Below the pieces are notes generated by a model. That model saw only the letters and a list, made by a program, of their open reading frames with translations. It was not told where the DNA came from and did no database searches. Positions 53,887 to 63,366 of a stretch of DNA of 64,000 nucleotides are shown one piece after another. Both the position numbers and the translations under genes were made by a program. This stretch comes from JAIOSM01 sp023143455 (GTDB lineage: Bacteria > Desulfobacterota > Desulfobacteria > Desulfobacterales > Desulfobacteraceae). Every line of letters starts with the position of its first letter. The stretch's first letter is position 1. The stretch spans positions 124,001 through 188,000 of the forward strand of contig DAOVTW010000001.1 of NCBI GenBank assembly GCA_030632885.1, given 5' to 3'.

Positions 53887-55759
53887 GTTTTCCAGAAATT
53901 TATTTATCATCATGATATCTGATATTGTGTTGATATTATTATCTCTATATTTTTCATACCAGATTCGTTTTGATTTTGAAATTTCAGTAATTTTTTGGGA
54001 TCAATTTGTATGGATGATTCCGAGTTTAATTTTGATTAAAATTTTAACTTTTATATATTTTGACCTATACCGGGGTATGTGGAGATATACCAGCTTAAAT
54101 GATCTTATAAATATTATAAAAGCATCAGTTGTATCTTCCTTGTTATTAGGTGGCTGGGTTTTTTTTAGAACACAATTTGTAAGTGTTCCAAGGTCTGTTT
54201 TTTTAATTGATTTAAGTTTAACTTTACTTTTTATTTCAGGTTTAAGAGTTCTCACAAGAATCAGCTTTGAACGGTTGAATGAACATACAAATTTAAAGGA
54301 AGTTTTTTTATCTTTTGTTCAATCATTTAAAAAGGATTCTACTTCAGCAAAAAAACTTTTGATTCTTGGAGCAGGAGATTGTGGGGAAAAGCTTTATAGA
54401 GAGATTCGTAACAATTCCTCTATTAAGTTAAAAGTAGTTGGTTTCTTAGATGATGATCCTGCTAAAATCGGAAGAAAAATTCATGGCGTCTTAGTCATAG
54501 ATCAGATTGAAAATATTGAAAGTGTTGTTAAGGGGTATGGAATTGAACAAATAATTATTTCAATTCCTTCGGCTAATGCATCAAGAATGAGGTACATTGT
54601 TGAGCTCTGTAAAAAATGTGATGTTGAGTTTAAGACAGTTCCGGGAATGGGTGAGCTAATAAATGGTAAAGTCACTGTAAATGCAATTAGGGAAGTGGAA
54701 TACAGAGACCTTCTTGGTCGGAAACCTGTTGATCTGGATGATGAAAAGATTGGAGAATATCTGGGTAGCAGAACTATATTTGTTACTGGCGCCGGTGGAT
54801 CTATCGGTCGAGGCTTATGCAATCAGATCCTAAGATATTCTCCTGAGAAAATTATTCTTTTTGAAAGAGCTGAGAGCCCTCTTTATGAAATTGATCTTGA
54901 TCTAAAGAGAGTTTTCCCCAATGTAGAAGTTGTTCCATTTTTGGGTGATATTCAGAACAAAGAAGAGCTCGAAAAAGCATTTGAAAAGTTTAAACCTGAT
55001 ATTGTTTTCCATGCAGCAGCCTATAAGCATGTTCCAATGTTAGAGCATTATCCATGGAAAGCAGTTGAAAATAATATACAGGGTACAGAAAATCTTGTTG
55101 ATGTCGCTGACAGGTTTGAGTGTGAAAAATTTGTTTTTGTCTCTACTGACAAGGCTGTAAACCCTACAAATGTTATGGGTACAAGCAAGCGAGTTTCAGA
55201 AATAATTGTTCAAAGTAGAAATGTTATTAAAAAGTCAAAAACAACTTTTATCACTGTAAGGTTTGGCAATGTCATAGGTAGCGTTGGTAGTGTAATCCCT
55301 CTTTTTAAAAAACAGATCAAAGAGGGTGGGCCTGTTACTGTAACCCATCCTGATATAATCAGGTATTTTATGCTTATTTCTGAAGCCTGCCAATTGATTC
55401 TTCAAGCAGGTTCTATGGGAAGAGGTGGAGAGATATTTGTTTTAGAAATGGGAGATCCTGTTAATATTGATAGTATGGCAAGGGATTTGATTAAATTTTC
55501 AGGGTTTGAACCTGAAGTTGATATAAAGATTAAATACACAGGATTAAGGCCTGGTGAAAAACTTTATGAAGAGTTGATGACTAAAGATGAAAATGTAGTT
55601 CCTACAAATCATAAAAAAATAATGGTATTAAATAGTAACAAGAATGACATGGACAATTTCAATACTGGTCTGGAGAAATTAAAAAAAGCTGCAAAAGATC
55701 GAAATAAAAAAGAAATAAAACAATGCTTAATAGAGATTGTACCTGAATATAAACCTTAA
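53876..55759 (+). CDS. wbpM: Membrane UDP-GlcNAc 4,6-dehydratase (WbpM/CapD/FlaA1-like)
   Basis: A 627-residue protein with the full WbpM plan: about four N-terminal helices (residues 9-29, 44-62, 83-97 and 107-122), a CoA-like Rossmann domain (LLILGAGDCGEKL at 161-173) and an SDR domain (FVTGAGGSIGRG, 302-313). EYRDLLGRKPVDLD links them, and HAAAYKHVPMLEHYP and VSTDKAVNPTNVMGTSK carry the active site. WbpM converts UDP-GlcNAc to UDP-4-keto-6-deoxy-GlcNAc, the source of D-QuiNAc/D-FucNAc. It is the last gene of the polysaccharide locus, as in Pseudomonas wbp clusters. The ATG lies inside the previous gene's end. Confidence 0.95.
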   Translation: MKIRFSRNLFIIMISDIVLILLSLYFSYQIRFDFEISVIFWDQFVWMIPSLILIKILTFIYFDLYRGMWRYTSLNDLINIIKASVVSSLLLGGWVFFRTQFVSVPRSVFLIDLSLTLLFISGLRVLTRISFERLNEHTNLKEVFLSFVQSFKKDSTSAKKLLILGAGDCGEKLYREIRNNSSIKLKVVGFLDDDPAKIGRKIHGVLVIDQIENIESVVKGYGIEQIIISIPSANASRMRYIVELCKKCDVEFKTVPGMGELINGKVTVNAIREVEYRDLLGRKPVDLDDEKIGEYLGSRTIFVTGAGGSIGRGLCNQILRYSPEKIILFERAESPLYEIDLDLKRVFPNVEVVPFLGDIQNKEELEKAFEKFKPDIVFHAAAYKHVPMLEHYPWKAVENNIQGTENLVDVADRFECEKFVFVSTDKAVNPTNVMGTSKRVSEIIVQSRNVIKKSKTTFITVRFGNVIGSVGSVIPLFKKQIKEGGPVTVTHPDIIRYFMLISEACQLILQAGSMGRGGEIFVLEMGDPVNIDSMARDLIKFSGFEPEVDIKIKYTGLRPGEKLYEELMTKDENVVPTNHKKIMVLNSNKNDMDNFNTGLEKLKKAAKDRNKKEIKQCLIEIVPEYKP

Positions 55760-55778
55760 AAATAAATAGAATCCACCT

Positions 55779-58700
55779 TTGCTGAATATTTTTAAAAGTA
55801 ATAGAATGGAATATCTTATGGATGCTTTAGCATCTGTGATAAAGGATCCCTTAGCGGATCCTTTTTTGTTTGAATGGATAGTAATTCAGAGCAGAGGTAT
55901 GAAACAATGGATATCTATCGAGCTTGCAAAAAAAAATGGGATATGTGCAAACGTCAATTATTCTTTTCCAAGAGAGATAATTGAAAAGTTTTCTTTGAAA
56001 CAAGATTTTGATAGTAATCTTCTTGTCTGGAAAATTATGGATTTAATTCCCCATCTCATACATGACTCCAAATTTAGGAGTATAAAGAATTATCTTGTAG
56101 ATGATAAAGATGGCATCAGGCTTTATCAACTTAGCAGCAATATTGCTGACCTTTTTGATGATTACAGGATTTACCGTCCTGACCTGTTATTAAAATGGCA
56201 GAACAATGCTGAAAACCTTCAGGCCAAAGATAGTTTTTGGGCATGGCAGCCTGTTTTGTTCAGGAAAATGATTGAAACTGGCTTTGAATATTCTCCTGTT
56301 CAAGTTGCAGAAGGAAAAGATATCCCCCAACGGATTTCAGCTTTTGGAATATCATCTTATCCTCCTCTGTTTTTGAATTTTTTTAATAACTTAAGCAAGC
56401 TTTCGGATATTAATTTGTTTTTGTTTGTACCCTCAAAAGAATTTTTTGGATATTCAACGCCTAATTTTATAGAGGAAATTGATTCTGGAAACCCCCTTGT
56501 TGCATCTCTTGGAAAGGCAGGCAGGGATTTGCAGGTTTTATTGGAAGAGTTTGAATATTATGAACCCCCCTTGCCTGATTTGTGGCATGATTCTCTGCTT
56601 GATGCAGGGACAATGCTCTCTTATCTTCAATCAGATATATTAAATCTTTATGAAAGGAAACATGGCAAAGATATAGAGCCCCTTGATATTTCTCTTAAAA
56701 ATGACAATTCAATTTCAATCCATTCATGTCATACTCCCATGCGGGAGGTACAAATTTTCAAAGATCAGCTCTTAAATCTTTTTGAGAAAAACCCTGATTT
56801 AACACCAGATGATGTAATTGTAATGATGCCTGATGTTGAGTCATATGCACCTTTGATCGAAGCTGTGTTTTCTGTAGAACACAAGTTTTCTTATTCAATC
56901 AGTGATCGAAAACAAAAGTCAGAGTCAAAAATAGTTAAAGCTTTTTTAAAAATCATGAACATTATGACTTCAAGGCTTGAGCTTCATTCTGTTCTTGACC
57001 TTCTTTTTATGGAACCAGTGGCAGAGAAATTTTCAATTGATCAGATTGAACTTGGCTTAATTGAGAAATACGCCGAGAATGCAGGGATACGATGGGGCAT
57101 TGATTCAGATCACAAAAAAAACAGAGGTTTTCCTGAATTTTATGAAAACACTTTTAAGTTTGGCCTTCAAAGACTAATGCTTGGATATGCCATGCCTGAG
57201 GACAGTGATACATTATTCTGCAATGTTATTCCTACTGGTATGCCCCAAGGATCAGAAGCAGAAATAATTGGAAAATTTGCTTTGTTTTTAGATGCTCTTT
57301 TTAAAGAGGCAAAGCTATTTTATTTAAGAGAAGAAAATATTTCATATTTTTGTAAAAGTTTTAAGCAGATTTTAAACTCAATGATTGCAAAGACTTCTGA
57401 TAATGAAACAGAATTTTTATTCATTTTAGATATAGTTCAGCAAATTAAAAATGAATCAGAACAAGCTTTATTTGAAAATAAACTTTCCTTTGATGTTGCC
57501 TTGAAAATACTTGAGGAAAAGTTGTCTCAATCGGTTTCAGCAGGATCATTCATGACCGGCGGTATTACATTCTGTAATTTAATGCCCATGAGAAGCATTC
57601 CCTTTAAGGTTGTTGGATTAATGGGTATGGGTGAGCAGGATTTTCCAAGAAAATCATCCTCAAGGAGCTTTGATTTGATTGAAAAATTCCCACGAATTGG
57701 TGATAAAAATGTTCGTTCTGAAGACAGGTATCTATTTTTAGAAGCTCTGATTTCTGCAAGGGAAAATTTTATAATCACATATACAGGTTTTGATATAAAA
57801 GACAATTCACCATTACCCTGTTCAGCAATTGTAAGTGAGTTAATCGATGTAATTATGGAAAGTTTTAAAATAAAATCAGAGCAAGATCTGATTTGCTATC
57901 ATCCTCTTCAGCCATTTAGTCCCAAGTATTTTACCAAGAATGAGAAGTATTTTTCATTTTCTTCCCATGCTTTTAAAACCTTAAAAAGTCTTGCAAACAG
58001 ATCAGATAAAAAAGAATTGTTTATCTCTAAAGATTTATCCCCTTCGACCTTGTCAAAAGAAAATATTTCTTTGGACAGCCTTTGTTATTTTTTCAAACAG
58101 CCTTTAAAATATATGATGAAAAACAGGCTGGGTATTGTTTTTCAGGAATCTAAAATAACTCAGGAAGACAGAGAACCTGTTGTTTTAGATTCGCTTGATA
58201 ATTTTCAGATAGGATCAGATATTCTTATAAAGGGTGTTGAAACAAAACAGCTTAATTTTGATTATGACAGGTTCAAAGCAGCAGGCAAACTCTCTTTTGG
58301 AAAAAAAGGTAAGATTGACTTAGAAGAAATATATTCCCAGGTTGCACCCATATATGAAAAAGCAGAAACAATTATTCAAAAAGGGCTTATGAGTTCAATA
58401 AATTTTGATATTGATTTTGATTCAATTAATGTTTCAGGCACCATTGACCAAATTTTTGATGATATTGGTCGTGCAATAGTAACATTTGGAAAACTTAACC
58501 CTCAACGGCTTTTAAATGCTTGGATATATCATCTTGCTTTAAATGCTTCTTCAAAAAAGGCAAATTCTTTAGAAACTATTCTAGTTGGGAAGAGTGTAGG
58601 TAAATCAAAAAATATTGCCAAGCAAATTTTATTTTCAAAAACAGATAGCAATGATGCACACAAGTTATTATCAGATCTTGTAAAAAGTTACCAAGCAGGC

Positions 58701-58985
58701 CTTGATACTCCTTTTTTGTTTTTCCCTGAAACATCCTATGAGTTTGTGAAAAACTTTTTAGAAACTGATCAGGATGAATCGAAAAGCAATATTTTCAACA
58801 TTATGCAAAAGTGTAAAACAAAATGGTACAATTCTTTTTTTGACTCAGGAGAAAAAACAGATAGATATACAAACCTTTATTTTGGTGAGCATGACCTTTT
58901 TCAGAGTGTGGATTATTTTATTGGAAGCGGGTTTATTGAAAATTCAGTCAGAGTATTTAAGCCATTAATGGAGCATATGAAATAA
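55779..58985 (+). CDS. recC: Exodeoxyribonuclease V subunit gamma (RecC)
   Basis: A 1068-residue RecC. The TTG start at 55779 gives MLNIFKSNRMEYLMDAL, matching the first strand of RecC (M-L-x-x-x-x-S-N-R), so it is preferred over the ATG at 55806. Other marks are IVIQSRGMKQWISIELAKKNGI, ISIHSCHTPMREVQIFKDQLL, VGLMGMGEQDFPR and LFLEALISARENFIITYTG. RecC holds the RecBCD complex together and recognises Chi. Length and order are those of a normal recC. It starts 19 bases after wbpM but belongs functionally to DNA repair, so it may be read from its own promoter, which I cannot locate. Confidence 0.96.
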   Translation: MLNIFKSNRMEYLMDALASVIKDPLADPFLFEWIVIQSRGMKQWISIELAKKNGICANVNYSFPREIIEKFSLKQDFDSNLLVWKIMDLIPHLIHDSKFRSIKNYLVDDKDGIRLYQLSSNIADLFDDYRIYRPDLLLKWQNNAENLQAKDSFWAWQPVLFRKMIETGFEYSPVQVAEGKDIPQRISAFGISSYPPLFLNFFNNLSKLSDINLFLFVPSKEFFGYSTPNFIEEIDSGNPLVASLGKAGRDLQVLLEEFEYYEPPLPDLWHDSLLDAGTMLSYLQSDILNLYERKHGKDIEPLDISLKNDNSISIHSCHTPMREVQIFKDQLLNLFEKNPDLTPDDVIVMMPDVESYAPLIEAVFSVEHKFSYSISDRKQKSESKIVKAFLKIMNIMTSRLELHSVLDLLFMEPVAEKFSIDQIELGLIEKYAENAGIRWGIDSDHKKNRGFPEFYENTFKFGLQRLMLGYAMPEDSDTLFCNVIPTGMPQGSEAEIIGKFALFLDALFKEAKLFYLREENISYFCKSFKQILNSMIAKTSDNETEFLFILDIVQQIKNESEQALFENKLSFDVALKILEEKLSQSVSAGSFMTGGITFCNLMPMRSIPFKVVGLMGMGEQDFPRKSSSRSFDLIEKFPRIGDKNVRSEDRYLFLEALISARENFIITYTGFDIKDNSPLPCSAIVSELIDVIMESFKIKSEQDLICYHPLQPFSPKYFTKNEKYFSFSSHAFKTLKSLANRSDKKELFISKDLSPSTLSKENISLDSLCYFFKQPLKYMMKNRLGIVFQESKITQEDREPVVLDSLDNFQIGSDILIKGVETKQLNFDYDRFKAAGKLSFGKKGKIDLEEIYSQVAPIYEKAETIIQKGLMSSINFDIDFDSINVSGTIDQIFDDIGRAIVTFGKLNPQRLLNAWIYHLALNASSKKANSLETILVGKSVGKSKNIAKQILFSKTDSNDAHKLLSDLVKSYQAGLDTPFLFFPETSYEFVKNFLETDQDESKSNIFNIMQKCKTKWYNSFFDSGEKTDRYTNLYFGEHDLFQSVDYFIGSGFIENSVRVFKPLMEHMK

Positions 58986-58986
58986 G

Positions 58987-61900
58987 ATGGAAATATTGAA
59001 TCCATTTGATATTGAGCTTAAAAATACAATTTTAATTGAAGCAAGCGCTGGAACTGGAAAAACATATACAATAACTACAATCTATACAAGGCTTGTGTTA
59101 GAAGGATATAGACCGAATTCTATTTTAGTTGTTACATTTACCGAAGCTGCGGCGGCTGAATTGAAGTTGAGAATTCGCAAAAGACTATTACAAGCTCTTT
59201 CAATTCTGGTTGAATTGAATTTTGATACAGACTCAACCCTTGAATCAGACCATGAATTCAGTCAATACCTTAAATCAGGTACAGAAAAAAAAGTAAGAAA
59301 CAAAAAGAGATATTTAAAAAATGCTCTTAATTTGTTTGATGAGACATCAATTCTAACTATTCATTCTTTTTGCTTAAAAATGCTCAAAGAAAATGCTTTT
59401 GAAAGCAGAGCACTTTTTGATGTAGAACTTTCTCCTGACAGCTCTTTGATTGAAAAAGAAATATGCTATGATTTTTTTGCAGAAAAAATAAATAACCTTG
59501 ACTCGCTATTCTTAAAATATCTAAAAAAGAAAAATTTTGTTCCTGGAAAATTAATAAGAAAATTTTCAAAACTTCTTTCCCGACCTGATATTGAGCTGAT
59601 TCCCAAAACCATGGAATTTTCAGATGTTTTTGATGAGTATAGAGAGATAGTAAAAGAAATTGAAGTCTATATTGATCACAAAAGTTACGAGATCAAAGAG
59701 TTCATCCAAAATGATTCTGGAATAAACAAACAAAGTTATAAAAAAAACTTGGTAGAAAACTGGCTTGAACAAATAAGCGAGCAATTGTCTGTCACAGGCG
59801 AGAACACAGTGTTTGAAATGAATGAAAAAGGTGATTCCTTATATAAATTCACTTTAACAAGGCTGGAAGAGAAGCTAAAACCAGGATTTGATTTGCCTGA
59901 ATATGAATTTTTCAGTCTCTGCCAGAAGCTTTTTGAACTTAACAAGGTTTTTGAAAACAATATTTTAAGCCTTGAGATATCATATTTTAAATATTTAAAA
60001 ACCAAGCTTCTAAAAAATAAAGAAAGACTCGGAGAAGTTTTTTTTAATGATCTCATAAACGATCTTGCCCACGCGCTTCATGGCAATGCAAGTAAAATAC
60101 TTATTTCTGCAATACAGGAAAAATATCATGCAGCCTTGATAGATGAATTTCAGGATACTGACCAGACCCAATACTCTATATTTTCAAAGCTTTTTGTAAA
60201 TCAGGAGAATCTATTTTGCATGATTGGAGACCCGAAACAGGCAATTTATGGTTTTCGAGGTGGAGATATTTTTGCCTATCTTAAAGCAGTTGAAGATAGT
60301 ACAAAGGTTTATACATTGGATAAAAATTATAGAAGTGATCCAATGCTTGTAGAATCTGTTAATTCTATATTCACAAATCAAGTCAACCCATTTTTATATG
60401 AGAAGATCGGATTTCACCCTGTCACAGCACCTGAAATATCTGAAAACCGTTTATTTATAGATAACAAAGAAGCCCCAAGTTTTCAGTTTCTTTTTTTAAA
60501 TAAAGAAAAGATAAATGCAGACATAGATAAAAAAGGTTTTATTACAAAAACATGGGCAAATGATAATATTCCGTCAATAGTTGCTGAAGATTTAGCTAAA
60601 CTTTTAAATTCTGATACCTTTTTACAAAAAAGAAAGATTGAACCATCAGATATCGCAGTTATTGTCAGGAAGAATGATCAGGCAAATAAGATCAGTAAGG
60701 CATTAAAGCTTTATCAAATTCCTTCACATATTTATAGTAGCGATTCTGTATATGTTTCAAAAGAGGCTCAAGAGATGACTGATCTTCTTTGTGCCGTATT
60801 AGAACCTGAAAATGATAGTTTAGTAAAAGCCGCTCTTTTAACAGATATTTTTGAATTTACTGCAAATGATATTGATTATCTTAACTATTCAGATGGATTA
60901 CTTTCAGGCTGGAAGGAAAAATTTAAAAGTTATCAGTCTCTATGGCTGAAACATGGCTTTATCAGGATGATTCAAGAAGTTTTTTATTCAAAAGAAGCAT
61001 TCTCAAAAACAAATACATATATTAGTGAAAGAACTATTACAAATTATAATCATCTTACTGAGCTTCTTCATTATACAGAGTCTGACCAGCATTTCTCGCC
61101 TATTTTTTTATTAAAGTGGTTTGAACATGAGCAGGGAAGGGCATTAGACAATGGTTCCCAGGAAGAATTGCGCCTTGAGACGGATCAGAAAGCTGTCTCT
61201 ATTGTAACAATACATAAAAGTAAGGGGCTTGAGTGGCCCTTGGTATATTTACCTTATTTATGGGATGGTAAAATTAATCCTAACAAAGATGATTATTGTT
61301 TGTTCCATGATCCAAATGATGATTACAGGGAAAAATTTGACCTGGGATATGAAAATATAGACAAAGCAAGAGAATTATCAAATAATGAAGCGCAGGCTGA
61401 AGAGGTAAGGCTTTTGTATGTTGCTTTGACACGTGCTGCATCAATGGTGAAAGTGGTTTGGGGAAGGTTTAATTCTGTAGATGCCTCAGCTTTAGGAAAT
61501 ATCTTGCACGGTAAATCTGTTTCAGATGATATGGGCATGTTAGAAGACATTAAATCCTTAACAAAAAATGGCAAGCAAAGGATAAGTGTTGATATTTATA
61601 AGCCTGGTGAATCAGGAGGAAAAATAATTCCTTATAGCCAAAATGATGTTCTCCATAAGCAAGGTAAAATAAGAACCCTTACAAGATCGGTTTTTAAATC
61701 ATGGAAAATTGCAAGTTTTTCATCTTTAATTTCAAATATAGATTATAAATTTTCAGCAAATACAGAGATAGGAAAAAACCTTTCCTCTAAAACAGAAATA
61801 ACATTAAAAGATTTCCCTGCAGGTGCAGGCTCTGGAGAATTTTTTCATTCTCTTTTTGAGGATCTTGATTTTGGGGACAATAAGGAAAATATTACAAATC

Positions 61901-62553
61901 TTGTTAAGTCAAAGCTTGAAGGTTTTGGATATAAGTCTGAATTATGGAGTAAAACAATAAATAAATCTGTAGATCAGATTTTGTCAACTAAGCTTTCAAA
62001 AGAGAACAATGCTTTTGTTTTAAGAAATATAAAAAGTAAAAAGCGATTAAATGAACTTGAATTTTTCTTTCCAATAAAATCTGTAAATAACAAAGAACTA
62101 TACAATACCTTTAAAAATTCAATGAAACACCCAACAGCATCAGAATATGCTGATAAGCTTTTAGAACTTGATTTTAACAGTGTTTCAGGCTTTATGAAAG
62201 GCTTTGTTGATCTTGTTTTTGAATTTGATGATAAGTGGTATATTGTTGATTATAAATCAAACTTTCTTGGAAAATCATATGATGATTACTCCTGTGGCGC
62301 CATGAATGATGCCATGATGGAACATCATTATTTTCTTCAATACCACATCTATGTAGTGGCTTTGCATAAATATTTAAAATTTCGCCAAAAGAATTATGAC
62401 TACAATTCACATTTTGGAGGCGTTTTTTATCTTTTTATAAGAGGAATGCAACCCGAATCTGATACAAAAAGTAAGCTTAGCGCAACTACAGGTATTTTTT
62501 ATGATGTCCCGGATTATAAGTTTATCAATGAGTTATCAAATAAGTTTTTTTAA
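58987..62553 (+). CDS. recB: Exodeoxyribonuclease V subunit beta (RecB)
   Basis: A 1188-residue RecB with helicase and nuclease domains. Walker A is EASAGTGKTYT (18-28); Walker B is LIDEFQDTDQTQYSIF. Further helicase motifs are IGDPKQAIYGFRGGDIFAYL, LDKNYRSDP, VTIHKSKGLEWPLVYLPY and VRLLYVALTRAA. The C-terminal nuclease has GFVDLVFEFDDKWYIVDYKSN, the Asp...Asp-Tyr-Lys metal site. It unwinds and degrades broken DNA ends with RecC. It starts 1 base after recC. No recD follows: the next gene is on the other strand, so RecD is either elsewhere or absent. Confidence 0.97.
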   Translation: MEILNPFDIELKNTILIEASAGTGKTYTITTIYTRLVLEGYRPNSILVVTFTEAAAAELKLRIRKRLLQALSILVELNFDTDSTLESDHEFSQYLKSGTEKKVRNKKRYLKNALNLFDETSILTIHSFCLKMLKENAFESRALFDVELSPDSSLIEKEICYDFFAEKINNLDSLFLKYLKKKNFVPGKLIRKFSKLLSRPDIELIPKTMEFSDVFDEYREIVKEIEVYIDHKSYEIKEFIQNDSGINKQSYKKNLVENWLEQISEQLSVTGENTVFEMNEKGDSLYKFTLTRLEEKLKPGFDLPEYEFFSLCQKLFELNKVFENNILSLEISYFKYLKTKLLKNKERLGEVFFNDLINDLAHALHGNASKILISAIQEKYHAALIDEFQDTDQTQYSIFSKLFVNQENLFCMIGDPKQAIYGFRGGDIFAYLKAVEDSTKVYTLDKNYRSDPMLVESVNSIFTNQVNPFLYEKIGFHPVTAPEISENRLFIDNKEAPSFQFLFLNKEKINADIDKKGFITKTWANDNIPSIVAEDLAKLLNSDTFLQKRKIEPSDIAVIVRKNDQANKISKALKLYQIPSHIYSSDSVYVSKEAQEMTDLLCAVLEPENDSLVKAALLTDIFEFTANDIDYLNYSDGLLSGWKEKFKSYQSLWLKHGFIRMIQEVFYSKEAFSKTNTYISERTITNYNHLTELLHYTESDQHFSPIFLLKWFEHEQGRALDNGSQEELRLETDQKAVSIVTIHKSKGLEWPLVYLPYLWDGKINPNKDDYCLFHDPNDDYREKFDLGYENIDKARELSNNEAQAEEVRLLYVALTRAASMVKVVWGRFNSVDASALGNILHGKSVSDDMGMLEDIKSLTKNGKQRISVDIYKPGESGGKIIPYSQNDVLHKQGKIRTLTRSVFKSWKIASFSSLISNIDYKFSANTEIGKNLSSKTEITLKDFPAGAGSGEFFHSLFEDLDFGDNKENITNLVKSKLEGFGYKSELWSKTINKSVDQILSTKLSKENNAFVLRNIKSKKRLNELEFFFPIKSVNNKELYNTFKNSMKHPTASEYADKLLELDFNSVSGFMKGFVDLVFEFDDKWYIVDYKSNFLGKSYDDYSCGAMNDAMMEHHYFLQYHIYVVALHKYLKFRQKNYDYNSHFGGVFYLFIRGMQPESDTKSKLSATTGIFYDVPDYKFINELSNKFF

Positions 62554-62559
62554 AAACAT

Positions 62560-63243
62560 TTATATCATTATTGCATCTTTTTGACGACTTTCAAGATAGA
62601 AGCTCCCATCCTTTTCAAAAAGGAAGACACTGTCTAAATATCCCACCGCTCCATATTCTTCATGCTTTAGACTCAAGAAAAATTCATTGATGGGGAATAT
62701 GTTCCAGTCATGACTTACAAAAATTCCTATTTCATCTTTATCAAGTTCTTGTAGCTCTTGTTTCATGAATTGAACTATTTTTTGCGCAGTTTCTTCAGGA
62801 TTAAGCATAATATCTTCAGAAATTTCTTTGTTAAACCAGGAACGCAAGAAAATATCAGAACTTGTTTCTGACACCATACTTATAGCTTTTTCTATATCTT
62901 TAATATAAAAGGGTGAAAGATCAATGCTAAGGATTGCATTGTTATTAACTTCCTCATGTTTTTGGAAATAACCTTTATCAATTAAGTAGGCTGTTTCAAT
63001 GCATCTGCCAAAATGGCTGGAAAATAGTTTTGGGTGAGGATCTTGAGCAAGGGAAGAACCAAATTTGAAGGCTTCGTTCTTTCCATTTTCAGTTAAACCC
63101 ATAAAAGGTTCTCTTTTTGCATTTTCGTGAAAATGTCTTTCAGAATGACGTACAATAAGTGATATCCTGTCAGGTTTTGTTTTTATTATCTTCTTAATTG
63201 ATTCTAATGTTGTAATGCTTTTCATTTCATATTTAGGGAACAT
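62560..63243 (-). CDS. Histidine phosphatase family protein (phosphoglycerate-mutase-like)
   Basis: A 227-residue protein on the minus strand. The catalytic histidine is in SLIVRHSERHFHE, where the usual RHGE is RHSE, so Gly is Ser but His and Arg are kept. FSSHFGRCIETAYLI is the second active-site segment and VSHDWNIF the second His. Family members are phosphatases or mutases acting on small phosphorylated metabolites or proteins; the substrate is unknown. The start is supported by AAGGAGT 7 bases upstream of the ATG at 63243. It converges on recB with a 6-base gap and diverges from the arginase gene. Confidence 0.86.
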   Translation of the reverse strand: MFPKYEMKSITTLESIKKIIKTKPDRISLIVRHSERHFHENAKREPFMGLTENGKNEAFKFGSSLAQDPHPKLFSSHFGRCIETAYLIDKGYFQKHEEVNNNAILSIDLSPFYIKDIEKAISMVSETSSDIFLRSWFNKEISEDIMLNPEETAQKIVQFMKQELQELDKDEIGIFVSHDWNIFPINEFFLSLKHEEYGAVGYLDSVFLFEKDGSFYLESRQKDAIMI

Positions 63244-63268
63244 ATATATTACTCCTTTTATCTTTAAA

Positions 63269-63298
63269 TTGGATTGTTAAAATACTTTATGCTATGTT
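63269..63298 (+). promoter_or_regulatory. Candidate promoter for the arginase gene
   Basis: TTGGAT (63269-63274) and TATGTT (63293-63298) are separated by 18 bases in the 123-base divergent gap. Both boxes match the sigma-70 consensus only partly, so this is a weak candidate. Confidence 0.3.
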
Positions 63299-63304
63299 AC
63301 CTGT

Positions 63305-63318
63305 CAACTTGTAAGTTG
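63305..63318. promoter_or_regulatory. 14-bp inverted repeat, possible operator
   Basis: CAACTT-GT-AAGTTG is a perfect 6-bp dyad just downstream of the candidate arginase promoter and in the divergent gap. It could bind a regulator of arginine catabolism or of the phosphatase gene, but a dyad this short can be chance. Confidence 0.3.
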
Positions 63319-63366
63319 CAGATAGGTTTATTAGCGTTTGGTTAGATGTTTTTAAAAAGGATACAA

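Noticed and set aside
62544..62557. GTTTTT-TT-AAAAAC dyad at the recB stop, as a bidirectional terminator
   Set aside because: Almost pure A/T with a 2-base loop; it would not form a stable hairpin.
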